The notes beneath the pieces are model-generated. The model ran no database searches, was not told where the DNA came from, and was given only the letters and a program-made list of their open reading frames with translations. Both the position numbers and the translations under genes were made by a program. Of a stretch of 64,000 nucleotides of DNA, positions 9,956 through 26,250 are shown in pieces. Each line of letters begins with the position of its first letter. Position 1 is the stretch's first letter. This DNA comes from Loktanella sp. IMCC34160 (GTDB lineage Bacteria > Pseudomonadota > Alphaproteobacteria > Rhodobacterales > Rhodobacteraceae): assembly GCF_004145845.1 (NCBI RefSeq), contig NZ_SELP01000001.1, forward strand, positions 1 through 64,000, given 5' to 3'.

Positions 9956-10031
9956 CTTTGGGGGGAGGCCTTTTCGCGTCCGGACCCCCTTGATCTTGGT
10001 CGTAGGTGCCAGTAATTGCCTCCTTGGTCCT

Positions 10032-10107
10032 AGGGGTATAGCTCAGCTGGTAGAGCGACGGTCTCCAAAACCGTAGGTCGCGGGTTCGAACCCTGCTGCC
10101 CCTGCCA
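10032..10107 (+). tRNA. trnW: tRNA-Trp (anticodon CCA)
   Basis: A complete 76-nt cloverleaf including an encoded 3' CCA. The acceptor stem AGGGGTA pairs with TGCCCCT (one G-T pair), the discriminator is G, the D-arm contains AGCTCAGCTGGTAGAGC, the anticodon loop reads CTCCAAA with anticodon CCA, and the T-arm contains GGTTCGAACC. Its place between tuf and secE is the usual one in alphaproteobacteria. Confidence 0.98.
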
Positions 10108-10154
10108 CCACCTTTTCGGGCGCCACCGGGCGCATGTCCTGCCGAGAGGTTTTC

Positions 10155-11045
10155 TTGACCAACTTTCCCACCCTTGCCCTGCACGTCGGTCCGCACAAGA
10201 CCGCGACGACCCATTTGCAACGCGCGATGGAGCGGAACAAGGAGCGGCTGATCGCCCATGGGGTGCGGTTCTACGGCCCCGAGTACCTGCGCGACCGGGG
10301 GCGGAACGTTTCGGGCCTGTTCGGACTGGCCGGGGGCCGGGCGTCGCATCGGGCGCCTCACGACCAGTTGCGGTTTCTGGCAAAAGACGGGCATCGGGTT
10401 GTCCTGAGCGAGGAAAACTTCTTTGGGCGGCTGCGGGAAGACGACGGGTCGCTGCCCCGGCCCCTCTACCCTGATGGTCCGTCGCGGGTGGCTGACCTGG
10501 CCGCCGCCCTGCCCGGTGTCCGGCTGGAGGTGTTCATCAGCCTGCGGCACCCGCTCCGCATGATCGCTTCCATGTATAGCCAGCTGCTTTACAGCCATGT
10601 CTACATGACGCCCGAAGACTTCTGCACGGCCCATGATCCGGCGATTCTGGACTGGCTGCGGATCCTGACCGACCTGTCGAAGATCGACGGGTTGGCGGCG
10701 ATCAACGTCTGGCGCTACGAGGACTACAACCGCATTCAGAACCGCCTGATCCCGGCCTTCATCGGCGAGGCCGCGGCCGACGGGTTCGAGCCCGAACCGG
10801 GCCGCCCGAATGTCGGCCTGTCGCAAGAGGGGATGGAGTGGGTCTTTGCCCAGCTTGCCGCCGATCCGAACGCCGATCCGATCGACACGGCGCGCGCCCG
10901 CTTCCCGGTGGCGGGCGGCCGGGAACGGATGCAGCTTTATTCCGATGACATCCGCGCGGCGGAGGACCGCCGCTATACCGCGCAGATCGCCGCGATCCGG
11001 GACTTGTCCAAGGTCCGGTTCATCGACCCGGCCGCGCAGGCTTGA
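10155..11045 (+). CDS. Sulfotransferase-like protein (putative PAPS-binding)
   Basis: About 296 residues. The N-terminus reads LALHVGPHKTATTHLQRAM, matching the P-loop-like 5'-phosphosulfate-binding strand-loop-helix (H-x-G-x-x-K-T-x-T-T) of sulfotransferases. A second motif, VFISLRHPLRMIASMYSQ, fits the 3'-phosphate-binding segment (Arg then Ser on the next helix). The acceptor is unknown; related genes act on surface polysaccharides or small molecules. A TTG at 10155 is favoured because GAGAGGT lies 5 nt upstream; an in-frame ATG at 10134 lacks a ribosome-binding site. It interrupts the conserved tRNA-Trp/secE junction. Confidence 0.72.
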   Translation: MTNFPTLALHVGPHKTATTHLQRAMERNKERLIAHGVRFYGPEYLRDRGRNVSGLFGLAGGRASHRAPHDQLRFLAKDGHRVVLSEENFFGRLREDDGSLPRPLYPDGPSRVADLAAALPGVRLEVFISLRHPLRMIASMYSQLLYSHVYMTPEDFCTAHDPAILDWLRILTDLSKIDGLAAINVWRYEDYNRIQNRLIPAFIGEAAADGFEPEPGRPNVGLSQEGMEWVFAQLAADPNADPIDTARARFPVAGGRERMQLYSDDIRAAEDRRYTAQIAAIRDLSKVRFIDPAAQA

Positions 11046-11101
11046 AAACCGCGCCGCAACTGCGTATGTCGGCGAGCGTTCAAACAAGGAAGCAACAGCC
11101 C

Positions 11102-11338
11102 ATGGCACAAGGTGGCACCGCCCAACCGCAGGAAAAGCGCAAGCGCACCTCTCCGGTTCAGTTCATCCAACAGACCCGCGCGGAAATCGCCAAGGTGGTC
11201 TGGCCGACCCGCCGCGAGGTTTTGCTGACCACCCTGATGGTCTTCATCATGGCCGTGCTTCTGGCGTCCTTCTTCGCGCTGGTGGATATTCTGATCCGCA
11301 CGGGGCTGGATGGGGTCCTGACCTACTTCGGTAGCTGA
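11102..11338 (+). CDS. secE: Preprotein translocase subunit SecE
   Basis: A 78-residue short-form SecE: a charged N-terminal region, then the conserved amphipathic helix FIQQTRAEIAKVVWPTRREV, then a single membrane helix (about 45-70). SecE clamps SecY in the translocon. The ATG at 11102 is chosen because AAGGAAG lies upstream and the product MAQGGTAQ fits the family; the upstream in-frame extension runs into the previous gene's end. Confidence 0.96.
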   Translation: MAQGGTAQPQEKRKRTSPVQFIQQTRAEIAKVVWPTRREVLLTTLMVFIMAVLLASFFALVDILIRTGLDGVLTYFGS

Positions 11339-11363
11339 CGCCCAGGAAAGTGGGCTGACCCCC

Positions 11364-11392
11364 TTGAATTCATTGGCTTTGAGGGGTATCAG
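11364..11392 (+). promoter_or_regulatory. Candidate promoter for nusG and the rplKAJL genes
   Basis: TTGAAT (11364-11369), a 17-bp spacer and TATCAG (11387-11392). The predicted transcript would start near 11399, just before the hairpin at 11411. Confidence 0.5.
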
Positions 11393-11410
11393 CCAGCGAC
11401 TTCCGGATAG

Positions 11411-11449
11411 GGCGTGCGGCGAATCGTGTTGCACGCCGATTTTTGTTTT
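11411..11449 (+). terminator. Terminator or attenuator hairpin in the nusG leader
   Basis: GGCGTGC (11411-11417) pairs perfectly with GCACGCC (11431-11437) and is followed by GATTTTTGTTTT. It may end secE transcripts, or attenuate transcripts from the promoter at 11364. Confidence 0.6.
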
Positions 11450-11527
11450 CGGAAATATTCAGGTTAACGGCCTGAACAAAATGGAAATTTTTGCCTTCGG
11501 GCATTTGACGGCGAGGTGTCGAGGAAC

Positions 11528-12061
11528 ATGGCGAAACGGTGGTATTCGGTAAGCGTGCTCTCGAACTTCGAGAAGAAGATCGCCGAACAGATCCGCGCCA
11601 AGGTGGCTGAATCGGGGCTGGAAGACCAGATCGACGAAGTTCTGGTGCCGACCGAGGAAGTGATCGAGGTTCGCCGCGGCAAGAAGGTGACGACCGAACG
11701 CCGGTTCATGCCGGGCTACGTTCTGGTCCACATGGAAATGTCGGACGAGGGATATCACCTCGTCAACGGAATCAACCGGGTGACCGGGTTCCTTGGTCCG
11801 CAGGGCCGCCCGATGCCGATGCGCGACGCAGAGGTGCAGGCGATCCTTGGCCGGGTCGAAGAGGGCCAGGAAGCGCCGCGGACCCTCATCCACTTCGAAG
11901 TGGGCGAGAAGGTCAAGGTCAACGACGGCCCGTTCGAGGATTTCGACGGGATGGTCGAGGAAGTGGACGAAGACAACCAGCGCCTGAAGGTGACGGTGTC
12001 GATCTTTGGCCGGGCCACCCCGGTCGAACTGGAATTCACTCAGGTCTCCAAGCAGGCCTGA
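11528..12061 (+). CDS. nusG: Transcription termination/antitermination factor NusG
   Basis: A 177-residue NusG. The NGN domain starts [22 protein letters not shown] and contains [12 protein letters not shown] and VTGFLG; the C-terminal KOW domain reads [20 protein letters not shown]. NusG binds RNA polymerase and couples it to Rho or to ribosomal S10. The ATG at 11528 has CGAGGA directly upstream; a GTG four codons earlier is possible but less typical. The 189-bp gap from secE carries its own promoter and hairpin. Confidence 0.97.
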   Translation: MAKRWYSVSVLSNFEKKIAEQIRAKVAESGLEDQIDEVLVPTEEVIEVRRGKKVTTERRFMPGYVLVHMEMSDEGYHLVNGINRVTGFLGPQGRPMPMRDAEVQAILGRVEEGQEAPRTLIHFEVGEKVKVNDGPFEDFDGMVEEVDEDNQRLKVTVSIFGRATPVELEFTQVSKQA

Positions 12062-12119
12062 TGAACCTTGTGGGAGGCGAGGCGGTCGCGACCGTCGGAC
12101 CGGACCACGCAACGTAAGG

Positions 12120-12144
12120 CCCTGACCGGCGCGCCGGATCAGGG
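12120..12144 (+). promoter_or_regulatory. GC-rich hairpin in the rplK leader
   Basis: CCCTGACCGGC pairs with GCCGGATCAGGG with one bulged A, 22 nt before the rplK ATG. The position fits an L1 feedback site on rplKA mRNA, but the L1 recognition elements were not identified. Confidence 0.4.
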
Positions 12145-12165
12145 GTTGAAAGAAGGAGAGGCCAA

Positions 12166-12591
12166 ATGGCCAAGAAAGTCGTAGGGCAGCTGAAGCTCCA
12201 GGTGAAAGCCGGGCAAGCCAACCCCTCCCCGCCGGTCGGCCCCGCACTGGGTCAGCGCGGCATCAACATCATGGAATTCTGCAAGGCGTTCAACGCCAAG
12301 ACGCAGGAGATGGAGCCGGGTGCCCCGTGCCCGACCGTGATCACCTACTATCAGGACAAGTCGTTCTCGATGGAGATCAAGACTCCGCCGGCGTCCTACT
12401 ACCTGAAGAAGGCGGCCAAGCTGAAGTCCGGCGCCAACAAGCCGGGCAAGGAAACTGCGGGCACCGTGACCGTGGCTCAGGTTCGTGAAATCGCCGAAGC
12501 CAAGATGAAAGACCTCAACGCAAACTCCGTCGAGGCCGCAATGCAGATCATCCTGGGCTCCGCCCGGTCGATGGGCGTGGAGGTGAAGTAA
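12166..12591 (+). CDS. rplK: 50S ribosomal protein L11
   Basis: A 141-residue L11 at the GTPase-associated centre on 23S rRNA. It starts [20 protein letters not shown], with the family segments [11 protein letters not shown] and [24 protein letters not shown] precedes the ATG. The stop codon shares one base with the rplA start (TAATG), so translation of the pair is coupled, as expected for L1 feedback control. Confidence 0.98.
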   Translation: MAKKVVGQLKLQVKAGQANPSPPVGPALGQRGINIMEFCKAFNAKTQEMEPGAPCPTVITYYQDKSFSMEIKTPPASYYLKKAAKLKSGANKPGKETAGTVTVAQVREIAEAKMKDLNANSVEAAMQIILGSARSMGVEVK

Positions 12592-13289
12592 TGGCCAAGC
12601 TTGGTAAGCGCACCCGCGCAGCCCGCGACGCATTCGCCGGCAAGGAAAACCTGTCGGTCGCCGATGCGGTTGAACTGGTCAAGGCAAACGCCAACGCCAA
12701 ATTCGACGAAACCGTCGAAGTTGCCCTGAACCTTGGTGTTGACCCGCGTCACGCCGACCAGATGGTTCGTGGCTCGGTCAACCTGCCGAACGGCACGGGC
12801 AAAACCGTCCGCGTCGCCGTGTTCGCCCGTGGCGACAAGGCCGACGAAGCCAAGGCCGCCGGTGCCGACATCGTTGGCGCCGAAGACCTGATGGAAACCG
12901 TGCAGTCCGGCAAGATCGACTTTGACCGCTGCATCGCCACCCCGGACATGATGCCGATCGTCGGCCGTCTGGGTAAGGTTCTTGGCCCGCGCAACCTGAT
13001 GCCGAACCCCAAGGTCGGCACTGTGACCATGGACGTCAAGGAAGCTGTCGAAGCTGCCAAGGGCGGTCAGGTCCAGTTCAAGGTTGAAAAGGCCGGTGTG
13101 GTCCATGCCGGGATCGGCAAGGCCTCGTTCGACGCCAAGAAGCTGGAAGAAAATCTGCTGGCTTTCGTCGACGCCGTGCAAAAAGCCAAGCCGTCGGGTG
13201 CCAAGGGCACCTACATGAAGAAGGTCGCGATCAGCTCCACCATGGGGCCGGGCGTGTCCGTCGACGTGTCCTCGGCGACCGGCAACTAA
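12591..13289 (+). CDS. rplA: 50S ribosomal protein L1
   Basis: A 232-residue L1 that forms the mobile L1 stalk and represses its own operon. Recognisable segments are [21 protein letters not shown] near the N-terminus, [15 protein letters not shown] in domain II, and [13 protein letters not shown] near the end. The start overlaps the rplK stop by one base. A 256-bp leader follows before rplJ. Confidence 0.98.
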   Translation: MAKLGKRTRAARDAFAGKENLSVADAVELVKANANAKFDETVEVALNLGVDPRHADQMVRGSVNLPNGTGKTVRVAVFARGDKADEAKAAGADIVGAEDLMETVQSGKIDFDRCIATPDMMPIVGRLGKVLGPRNLMPNPKVGTVTMDVKEAVEAAKGGQVQFKVEKAGVVHAGIGKASFDAKKLEENLLAFVDAVQKAKPSGAKGTYMKKVAISSTMGPGVSVDVSSATGN

Positions 13290-13545
13290 GAGATTTGTTG
13301 CCCCGCAAGGGGTGACGAATGGCGGGGCCGCGAAACCGGCCCCGTCCTGTCCGAGACGGAGGGTTGGGAGACATCCCAATAATTCCTTCCCGAGATGGGG
13401 AACGAGACAAGATTTCCGTTTGGGCGCATCCGCGTTCCTTCGGGCGATCACGGCCTCGGGACCCTGAAATTGGACCCGAATGCCCCCAGAAGACCGGGGG
13501 TTAAATTGAGCCGGAGGGGAAACCCTCCAAACTTGGAGTGAAACT
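13290..13545 (+). promoter_or_regulatory. rplJ leader, candidate L10 autoregulatory region
   Basis: This 256-bp gene-free stretch holds several stem-loops: GGGGCC/GGCCCC near 13324-13343, TTGGGA-GACA-TCCCAA at 13364-13379, and CCCCC/GGGGG just before the gene. The long structured leader ahead of rplJ-rplL matches the known position of the L10(L12) translational feedback site. A covariance-model match has not been tested. Confidence 0.5.
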
Positions 13546-14058
13546 GTGGATAGAGCACAAAAAGAGAAGCTGGTCGACGAACTCGGCCAGATCTTTGAAA
13601 GCTCTGGCGTCGTGGTGGTTGCCCACTACGAAGGCATGACAGTTGCCGAAATGCAGGACCTGCGCGCGCAAATGCGTGAAGCGGGCGGGTCCGTGCGCGT
13701 TGCCAAGAACAAGCTCGCCAAGATCGCCCTTGAGGGAAAGCCCTGCGCAAGCATCGCTGACTATCTCACGGGCATGACCGTGCTGTCCTATTCTGAAGAT
13801 CCCGTGGCTGCGGCCAAGGTTATTCAGAAATACGCCAAGGGGAACGACAAGCTCGTGATCCTCGGCGGTGCAATGGGCGACACGGCGCTTGACGCCGCTG
13901 GTGTCAAAGCGGTCTCCGAAATGCCGTCGCGCGAGGAGCTTATTGCCTCCATCGTCGGCTGCATCGGTGCACCCGCTGCGAACATCGCCGGTGCCATTGG
14001 CGCGCCTGCTTCGAACATCGCGAGCATTCTTTCGACCATCGAAGAGAAAGCTGCATAA
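13546..14058 (+). CDS. rplJ: 50S ribosomal protein L10
   Basis: A 170-residue L10 that anchors the L7/L12 stalk. The GTG start at 13546 gives [17 protein letters not shown]; an N-terminal globular domain with [13 protein letters not shown] is followed by a C-terminal helix ending [15 protein letters not shown], the L12-binding region. A ribosome-binding CTTGGAGTG lies upstream. It precedes rplL by 72 bp, so both respond to the leader at 13290-13545. Confidence 0.97.
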   Translation: MDRAQKEKLVDELGQIFESSGVVVVAHYEGMTVAEMQDLRAQMREAGGSVRVAKNKLAKIALEGKPCASIADYLTGMTVLSYSEDPVAAAKVIQKYAKGNDKLVILGGAMGDTALDAAGVKAVSEMPSREELIASIVGCIGAPAANIAGAIGAPASNIASILSTIEEKAA

Positions 14059-14130
14059 GCAACCTGACTGCCCTCGTGGGGATCAAGTCCCACACGTTGG
14101 AACACACATCAAACGAACGGAAAGCATAAA

Positions 14131-14505
14131 ATGGCTGATCTGAAGAAACTTGCTGAAGAGATCGTGGGTCTGACCCTTCTCGAAGCCCAGGAACTGAAAA
14201 CCATCCTGAAAGACGAATACGGCATCGAGCCCGCCGCTGGCGGCGCTGTCATGATGGCTGGCCCCGCTGCTGAAGCTGGCCCGGCTGCCGAAGAAAAGAC
14301 CGAATTCGACGTCGTTCTGAAGGACGCTGGCGCCCAGAAGATCAACGTGATCAAGGAAGTCCGCGCCATCACCGGTCTTGGCCTGAAAGAAGCCAAGGAC
14401 CTGGTCGAAGCCGGTGGCAAAGTCAAAGAAGCCGCTGCCAAAGCCGAAGCCGAAGAAATCAAGGCGAAGCTGGAAGCCGCTGGCGCCACCGTCGAGCTGG
14501 CCTAA
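14131..14505 (+). CDS. rplL: 50S ribosomal protein L7/L12
   Basis: A 124-residue L7/L12. An N-terminal dimerisation helix pair (1-34) is followed by an Ala/Gly/Pro-rich hinge ([21 protein letters not shown], cut here to its key part) and the C-terminal factor-binding domain with [20 protein letters not shown] and LVEAGG. It recruits EF-Tu and EF-G to the ribosome. Hairpins downstream separate it from rpoB. Confidence 0.98.
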   Translation: MADLKKLAEEIVGLTLLEAQELKTILKDEYGIEPAAGGAVMMAGPAAEAGPAAEEKTEFDVVLKDAGAQKINVIKEVRAITGLGLKEAKDLVEAGGKVKEAAAKAEAEEIKAKLEAAGATVELA

Positions 14506-14542
14506 GCCAGACGACCGGGGCCGCTCTGGCCCTGCAAACACA

Positions 14543-14572
14543 GGCTGGGCCCGCGAAATCGCGGGTCCAGCC
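14543..14572 (+). promoter_or_regulatory. Long hairpin between rplL and rpoB
   Basis: GGCTGGGCCCGCG pairs with CGCGGGTCCAGCC (one G-T pair) around an AAAT loop. There is no U-run, so RNase III processing or partial attenuation between rplL and rpoB fits better than full termination. Confidence 0.55.
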
Positions 14573-14587
14573 GAACCTGTCTTAGCA

Positions 14588-14612
14588 GGGGGCGACGCAA
14601 TGGCCCCCTTCT
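14588..14612 (+). terminator. Weak attenuator-like hairpin before rpoB
   Basis: GGGGGC (14588-14593) pairs with GCCCCC (14603-14608), followed by TTCTT. It could reduce rpoBC expression relative to the ribosomal stalk genes. Confidence 0.45.
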
Positions 14613-14750
14613 TGGGTAGGTTCCAATGGTCGGGAGGTGTCCGGTGGGACGGACGCCAGGAATTGACCGGAAAGCCCGCTCTCAGATGGGTCTCGTGCCG
14701 TAGCCCAGCGGCGTGAACCCGCGACGAGATATGAAAAGGTGATGACGCAC

Positions 14751-18890
<4,140 letters not shown>

Positions 18891-18940
18891 GGCCCCGCGC
18901 CCCGCTCCCCCCACCTTCCCCTGATATGTAAGGACGCAAA

Positions 18941-23188
<4,248 letters not shown>

Positions 23189-23211
23189 TCGCGACTGACT
23201 CAAGAACAGCG

Positions 23212-23242
23212 AAAGGCCCCCACGGAAACGCGGGGGCCTTTT
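23212..23242 (+). terminator. Intrinsic terminator after rpoC
   Basis: AAAGGCCCCC pairs with GGGGGCCTTT, followed by further T residues. It closes the beta/beta' operon. Confidence 0.9.
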
Positions 23243-23293
23243 CGTTTTCGTCACGGCCCTTTTCTGCAAACCTCACCGTAGCGGCAGCGGGAA

Positions 23294-23313
23294 AGTTAGG
23301 ATCATAGCTAACT
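23294..23313 (+). promoter_or_regulatory. Operator-like dyad 1 upstream of arsR
   Basis: AGTTAG (23294-23299) and CTAACT (23308-23313) form a perfect inverted repeat with an 8-nt centre, directly upstream of the -35 hexamer. Its layout matches dyad 2 at 23343-23362: A-(G/C)-TTAG, centre containing CAT, then CTAA-(C/G)-T. Confidence 0.6.
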
Positions 23314-23317
23314 AATA

Positions 23318-23345
23318 TTGACAGGGGTCGGTTTCCGGTCATACT
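23318..23345 (+). promoter_or_regulatory. Promoter of the arsR-AHSA1 pair
   Basis: A consensus TTGACA (23318-23323), a 16-bp spacer and CATACT (23340-23345). The predicted start of transcription, 7-8 nt downstream, falls on or beside the arsR ATG at 23353, so the mRNA would be leaderless. Confidence 0.6.
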
Positions 23346-23362
23346 TAGCTACATGGCTAAGT
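23343..23362 (+). promoter_or_regulatory. Operator-like dyad 2 overlapping the -10 and start codon of arsR
   Basis: ATACTTAGC and GCTAAGTAT (23341-23349 and 23356-23364) are perfect 9-bp arms around the ATG. Occupancy would block both the -10 element and the start site, as expected for ArsR autorepression. Confidence 0.65.
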
Positions 23363-23700
23363 ATGGAGCGAATCTCGACCTCTGTTTCGCGGCGCTGAGT
23401 GATCCCACCCGACGCGCGATCCTTTCCCGCCTTGCGCGCGGCGAGGCAACCGTAAGCGAACTGGCGGCCCCACATGACATGGCGTTGCCGTCCTTCATGG
23501 GGCACCTGCGGCGGCTGGAAGAGGCCGGACTGGTTGCTACCCGGAAAAGTGGCAGGACAAGGTTCTGCACCCTCTCGGCCAATGCCTTTCTCCCGGCTCG
23601 GTCGTGGCTCGACGAACAGAAAGACCTCTGGGAACAACGCCTCGATACCCTCGACACCTATGTGACTTCACTTCTGAAAGACGATCCCGATGAACCTTGA
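23353..23700 (+). CDS. ArsR/SmtB-type winged-helix transcriptional repressor
   Basis: A 115-residue winged-helix protein. LCFAALSDPTRRAILSRLARGEATVSELAAP and MALPSFMGHLRRLEEAGLVATRKSGR (each in part) are the helix-turn-helix and wing of the ArsR family, subgroup of repressors that pair with AHSA1 proteins. No CxC metal site is present, so it is not a classical arsenic sensor. The ATG lies inside an inverted repeat and has no upstream ribosome-binding site, consistent with a leaderless transcript. The stop overlaps the downstream gene by 11 nt. Confidence 0.92.
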   Translation: MAKYGANLDLCFAALSDPTRRAILSRLARGEATVSELAAPHDMALPSFMGHLRRLEEAGLVATRKSGRTRFCTLSANAFLPARSWLDEQKDLWEQRLDTLDTYVTSLLKDDPDEP

Positions 23701-24157
23701 CCCTCAGACTGACCTCTCCTTCACCCGCACCCTTGCCGCGCCCCGGCAGCTTATCTGGGAATGCTGGACGACCCCCGAACACATCAAGAATTTCTTCATC
23801 CCCAAGCCCCACAGCGTCACCGCCTGCGACATCGACCTGCGGGTCGGCGGCCGGTTCAACACCACCTTCGAGGTGGAAGGGAACGTGATGGAAAACACAG
23901 GCGTCTATCTGGAAATCGTGCCGGGCACGCGGCTGGTCTTCACCGATGGCTACAGCGAAGGTTGGAAGCCAGCGGCCGACCCCTTCATGACCGCCATCAT
24001 TGACCTAGAGGACGATGGCAACGGCGGGACCATCTATACCGCAACCGCGCGGCACCGGTCGCAGGAGGCCGCCCAGAACCACGAAGCCATGGGCTTCTTC
24101 GATGGCTGGGGCACCGTCGTGACGCAGCTGGAGGCCTACGCGCAAAGCCTGTCCTGA
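23690..24157 (+). CDS. SRPBCC/AHSA1 (activator of Hsp90 ATPase homologue 1-like) family protein
   Basis: A 155-residue START-like protein. LSFTRTLAAPRQLIWECWTTPEHIKNFF is the family N-terminus, DIDLRVGGRF follows, and GFFDGWGTVVTQLEAYA is the C-terminal helix. These proteins bind hydrophobic ligands in a helix-grip fold; the substrate here is unknown. It overlaps the ArsR gene and is presumably repressed by it; the pair may act as a ligand-sensing or detoxification module. Confidence 0.9.
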   Translation: MNLDPQTDLSFTRTLAAPRQLIWECWTTPEHIKNFFIPKPHSVTACDIDLRVGGRFNTTFEVEGNVMENTGVYLEIVPGTRLVFTDGYSEGWKPAADPFMTAIIDLEDDGNGGTIYTATARHRSQEAAQNHEAMGFFDGWGTVVTQLEAYAQSLS

Positions 24158-24170
24158 CCCCAAAGGACAA

Positions 24171-24209
24171 AGCGGGCGATCCCTCTGGCGCCTCCCCGAG
24201 CCGCCCGCT
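24171..24209 (+). terminator. Possible terminator hairpin after the AHSA1 gene
   Basis: AGCGGGCG (24171-24178) can pair with CGCCCGCT (24202-24209). The loop is long and no clear U-run follows, so this is a weak call. Confidence 0.25.
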
Positions 24210-24221
24210 AATGCTTTGCCC

Positions 24222-25115
24222 ATGAAAGCCCTCAGTCCCAATATCACCGGCGCCCTCTTGATGATGCTGTCGATGGCCGCCTTCACGGTCAACGACACCT
24301 TCATGAAGGCGGCAGCGGCGCATGTGCCGTTCTATCAGGCGATCACCTTGCGGGGCGTGGGCATTTCCATCGGGCTGATCGGGCTGGCGCTGTGGCGGGG
24401 GCAATTGCGGGTCAACCTGCCCCGGCGCGACTGGGGCCGGATCGGGTTGCGCACCGCGGCCGAGATCGTCGGCACGCTTCTGTTCCTGACCGCGCTTGTG
24501 TATATGCCACTCGCCAATCTGTCGGCGATCCTGCAATCGCTGCCGCTGACCGTGACACTGGCCGCCGCGATCTTTCTGGGCGAACCGGTTGGCTGGCGGC
24601 GGATGACGGCGATCGGGGTCGGGTTTCTGGGGGTGCTGCTGATCGTGCGGCCGGGAACCGAGGGGTTCACCATATATTCGGTCCTTGGCGTCGGCGCGGT
24701 TCTGGCCGTGACAGTGCGGGATCTTGCCGCGCGGCGGCTGTCGGCGGGGGTGCCCAGCCTGATGGTTGCGGTCGTGGCCGCGCTCGGGGTGACCGCCTTT
24801 GGGGTCATTGGGGGGCTGCGCGAAGACTGGGTCCCGGTCGGCGGGGCAGGGGGGCTGATGCTCGCTGGCGCCGCGCTTTGCCTGATGGTCGGCTATGTCG
24901 CCTCGGTCTCGGCCATGCGGATCGGGGAAATCGCCATCGTCGCGCCGTTCCGCTACTCCAGCCTGCTGGTTGCGCTGGTCCTTGGGTTCCTTGTTTTCGG
25001 CGACTGGCCCGCCTGGCCGACGCTTCTGGGGGCGGCCATTCTTGTGGGCACGGGGCTCTATACCTTCCACCGGGAACGGCGGGTCGCGCGGCGAAATGCC
25101 CGGATGACCCCCTGA
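24222..25115 (+). CDS. DMT superfamily (EamA) transporter
   Basis: A 297-residue membrane protein with about ten hydrophobic helices arranged as two EamA repeats. Family features include the N-terminal LMMLSMAAFTVNDTFMKAA, LFLTALVYMPLANLSAILQSLPL, FLGEPVGWRRMTAIGVGFLGVLLIVRPG and, in repeat 2, EIAIVAPFRYSSLLVALVLGFLVFGDWP. Such proteins export metabolites or amino acids; the substrate is not predictable. The ATG at 24222 begins MKALSPNITG. It is plus strand, between the AHSA1 gene and the rpsL promoter. Confidence 0.9.
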   Translation: MKALSPNITGALLMMLSMAAFTVNDTFMKAAAAHVPFYQAITLRGVGISIGLIGLALWRGQLRVNLPRRDWGRIGLRTAAEIVGTLLFLTALVYMPLANLSAILQSLPLTVTLAAAIFLGEPVGWRRMTAIGVGFLGVLLIVRPGTEGFTIYSVLGVGAVLAVTVRDLAARRLSAGVPSLMVAVVAALGVTAFGVIGGLREDWVPVGGAGGLMLAGAALCLMVGYVASVSAMRIGEIAIVAPFRYSSLLVALVLGFLVFGDWPAWPTLLGAAILVGTGLYTFHRERRVARRNARMTP

Positions 25116-25128
25116 CGCCCGGGTGCTG

Positions 25129-25157
25129 TTGACAGGGGGAACGACTCCCCCTATACG
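25129..25157 (+). promoter_or_regulatory. Promoter of the str operon (rpsL-rpsG-fusA-tuf)
   Basis: A consensus TTGACA (25129-25134), a 17-bp spacer (25135-25151) and TATACG (25152-25157). The spacer contains the inverted repeat GGGGGA/TCCCCC. The predicted leader is about 215 nt and holds the attenuator at 25253-25293. Confidence 0.75.
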
Positions 25158-25252
25158 CCGCCCATCCGGGTCCGGGGGTCTTCCCGTGCCCGATATCAGA
25201 GTCGTCGTGGTCATGATCCGGGATACTACTTCCCCGATCCTCTGAAGACACA

Positions 25253-25293
25253 CCGCACCGATCCTCCGGTAAGGGATCGACTGCGGGTTTTTT
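25253..25293 (+). terminator. Attenuator-like intrinsic terminator in the rpsL leader
   Basis: CCGCA and CGATCC (25253-25264) pair with GGATCG (25274-25279) and TGCGG (25282-25286), followed by six T residues (25288-25293). Lying between the str promoter and rpsL, it would stop transcription unless antiterminated. Confidence 0.7.
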
Positions 25294-25350
25294 GTGCTGT
25301 TACGGACGCGTGCGGCACGTCATCGAAAACCGCGGACCTACGGGGCCGCT

Positions 25351-25364
25351 ACACTAGTGTAGGA
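25351..25364 (+). repeat. 14-bp perfect palindrome upstream of rpsL
   Basis: CTACACTAGTGTAG is its own reverse complement and ends 16 nt before the rpsL ATG. It could be a protein site or a hairpin that affects ribosome loading. Confidence 0.5.
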
Positions 25365-25380
25365 TAGGGAACAAAGCCCA

Positions 25381-25752
25381 ATGCCAACGATCCAGCAGCT
25401 GATCCGCAAACCGCGGCAGCCGAAAGTCACCAAGTCCAAGTCGCAGCACCTCGAGCGCTGCCCGCAGAAGCGTGGTGTTTGCACCCGCGTCTATACCACC
25501 ACCCCGAAGAAGCCGAACTCGGCCATGCGGAAGGTCGCCAAGGTGCGCCTGACCAACGGTTTCGAGGTGATCAGCTACATCCCCGGTGAAAGCCACAACC
25601 TTCAGGAACACTCGGTGGTTCTGATCCGTGGCGGCCGGGTAAAAGACCTTCCGGGCGTCCGTTACCACATCCTGCGCGGTGTCCTCGATACCCAGGGTGT
25701 CAAAGATCGTAAGCAGCGCCGTTCGAAGTACGGCGCCAAGCGTCCGAAGTAA
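25381..25752 (+). CDS. rpsL: 30S ribosomal protein S12
   Basis: A 123-residue S12 at the decoding centre. [20 protein letters not shown] and [17 protein letters not shown] carry the lysines whose mutation gives streptomycin resistance in other bacteria; here both are the susceptible type. It is the first gene of the str operon; rpsG follows after 12 bp. Confidence 0.98.
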   Translation: MPTIQQLIRKPRQPKVTKSKSQHLERCPQKRGVCTRVYTTTPKKPNSAMRKVAKVRLTNGFEVISYIPGESHNLQEHSVVLIRGGRVKDLPGVRYHILRGVLDTQGVKDRKQRRSKYGAKRPK

Positions 25753-26235
<483 letters not shown>

Positions 26236-26250
26236 GAGGAAGACCTTTCC

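Noticed and set aside
10030-10383. Minus-strand frames overlapping tRNA-Trp and the sulfotransferase gene start
   Set aside because: They run through a complete tRNA cloverleaf and the plus-strand coding region; no independent support.
13319-13504. Short plus-strand frame in the rplJ leader
   Set aside because: Its Arg/Pro-rich composition and hairpin content fit a structured leader rather than a protein.
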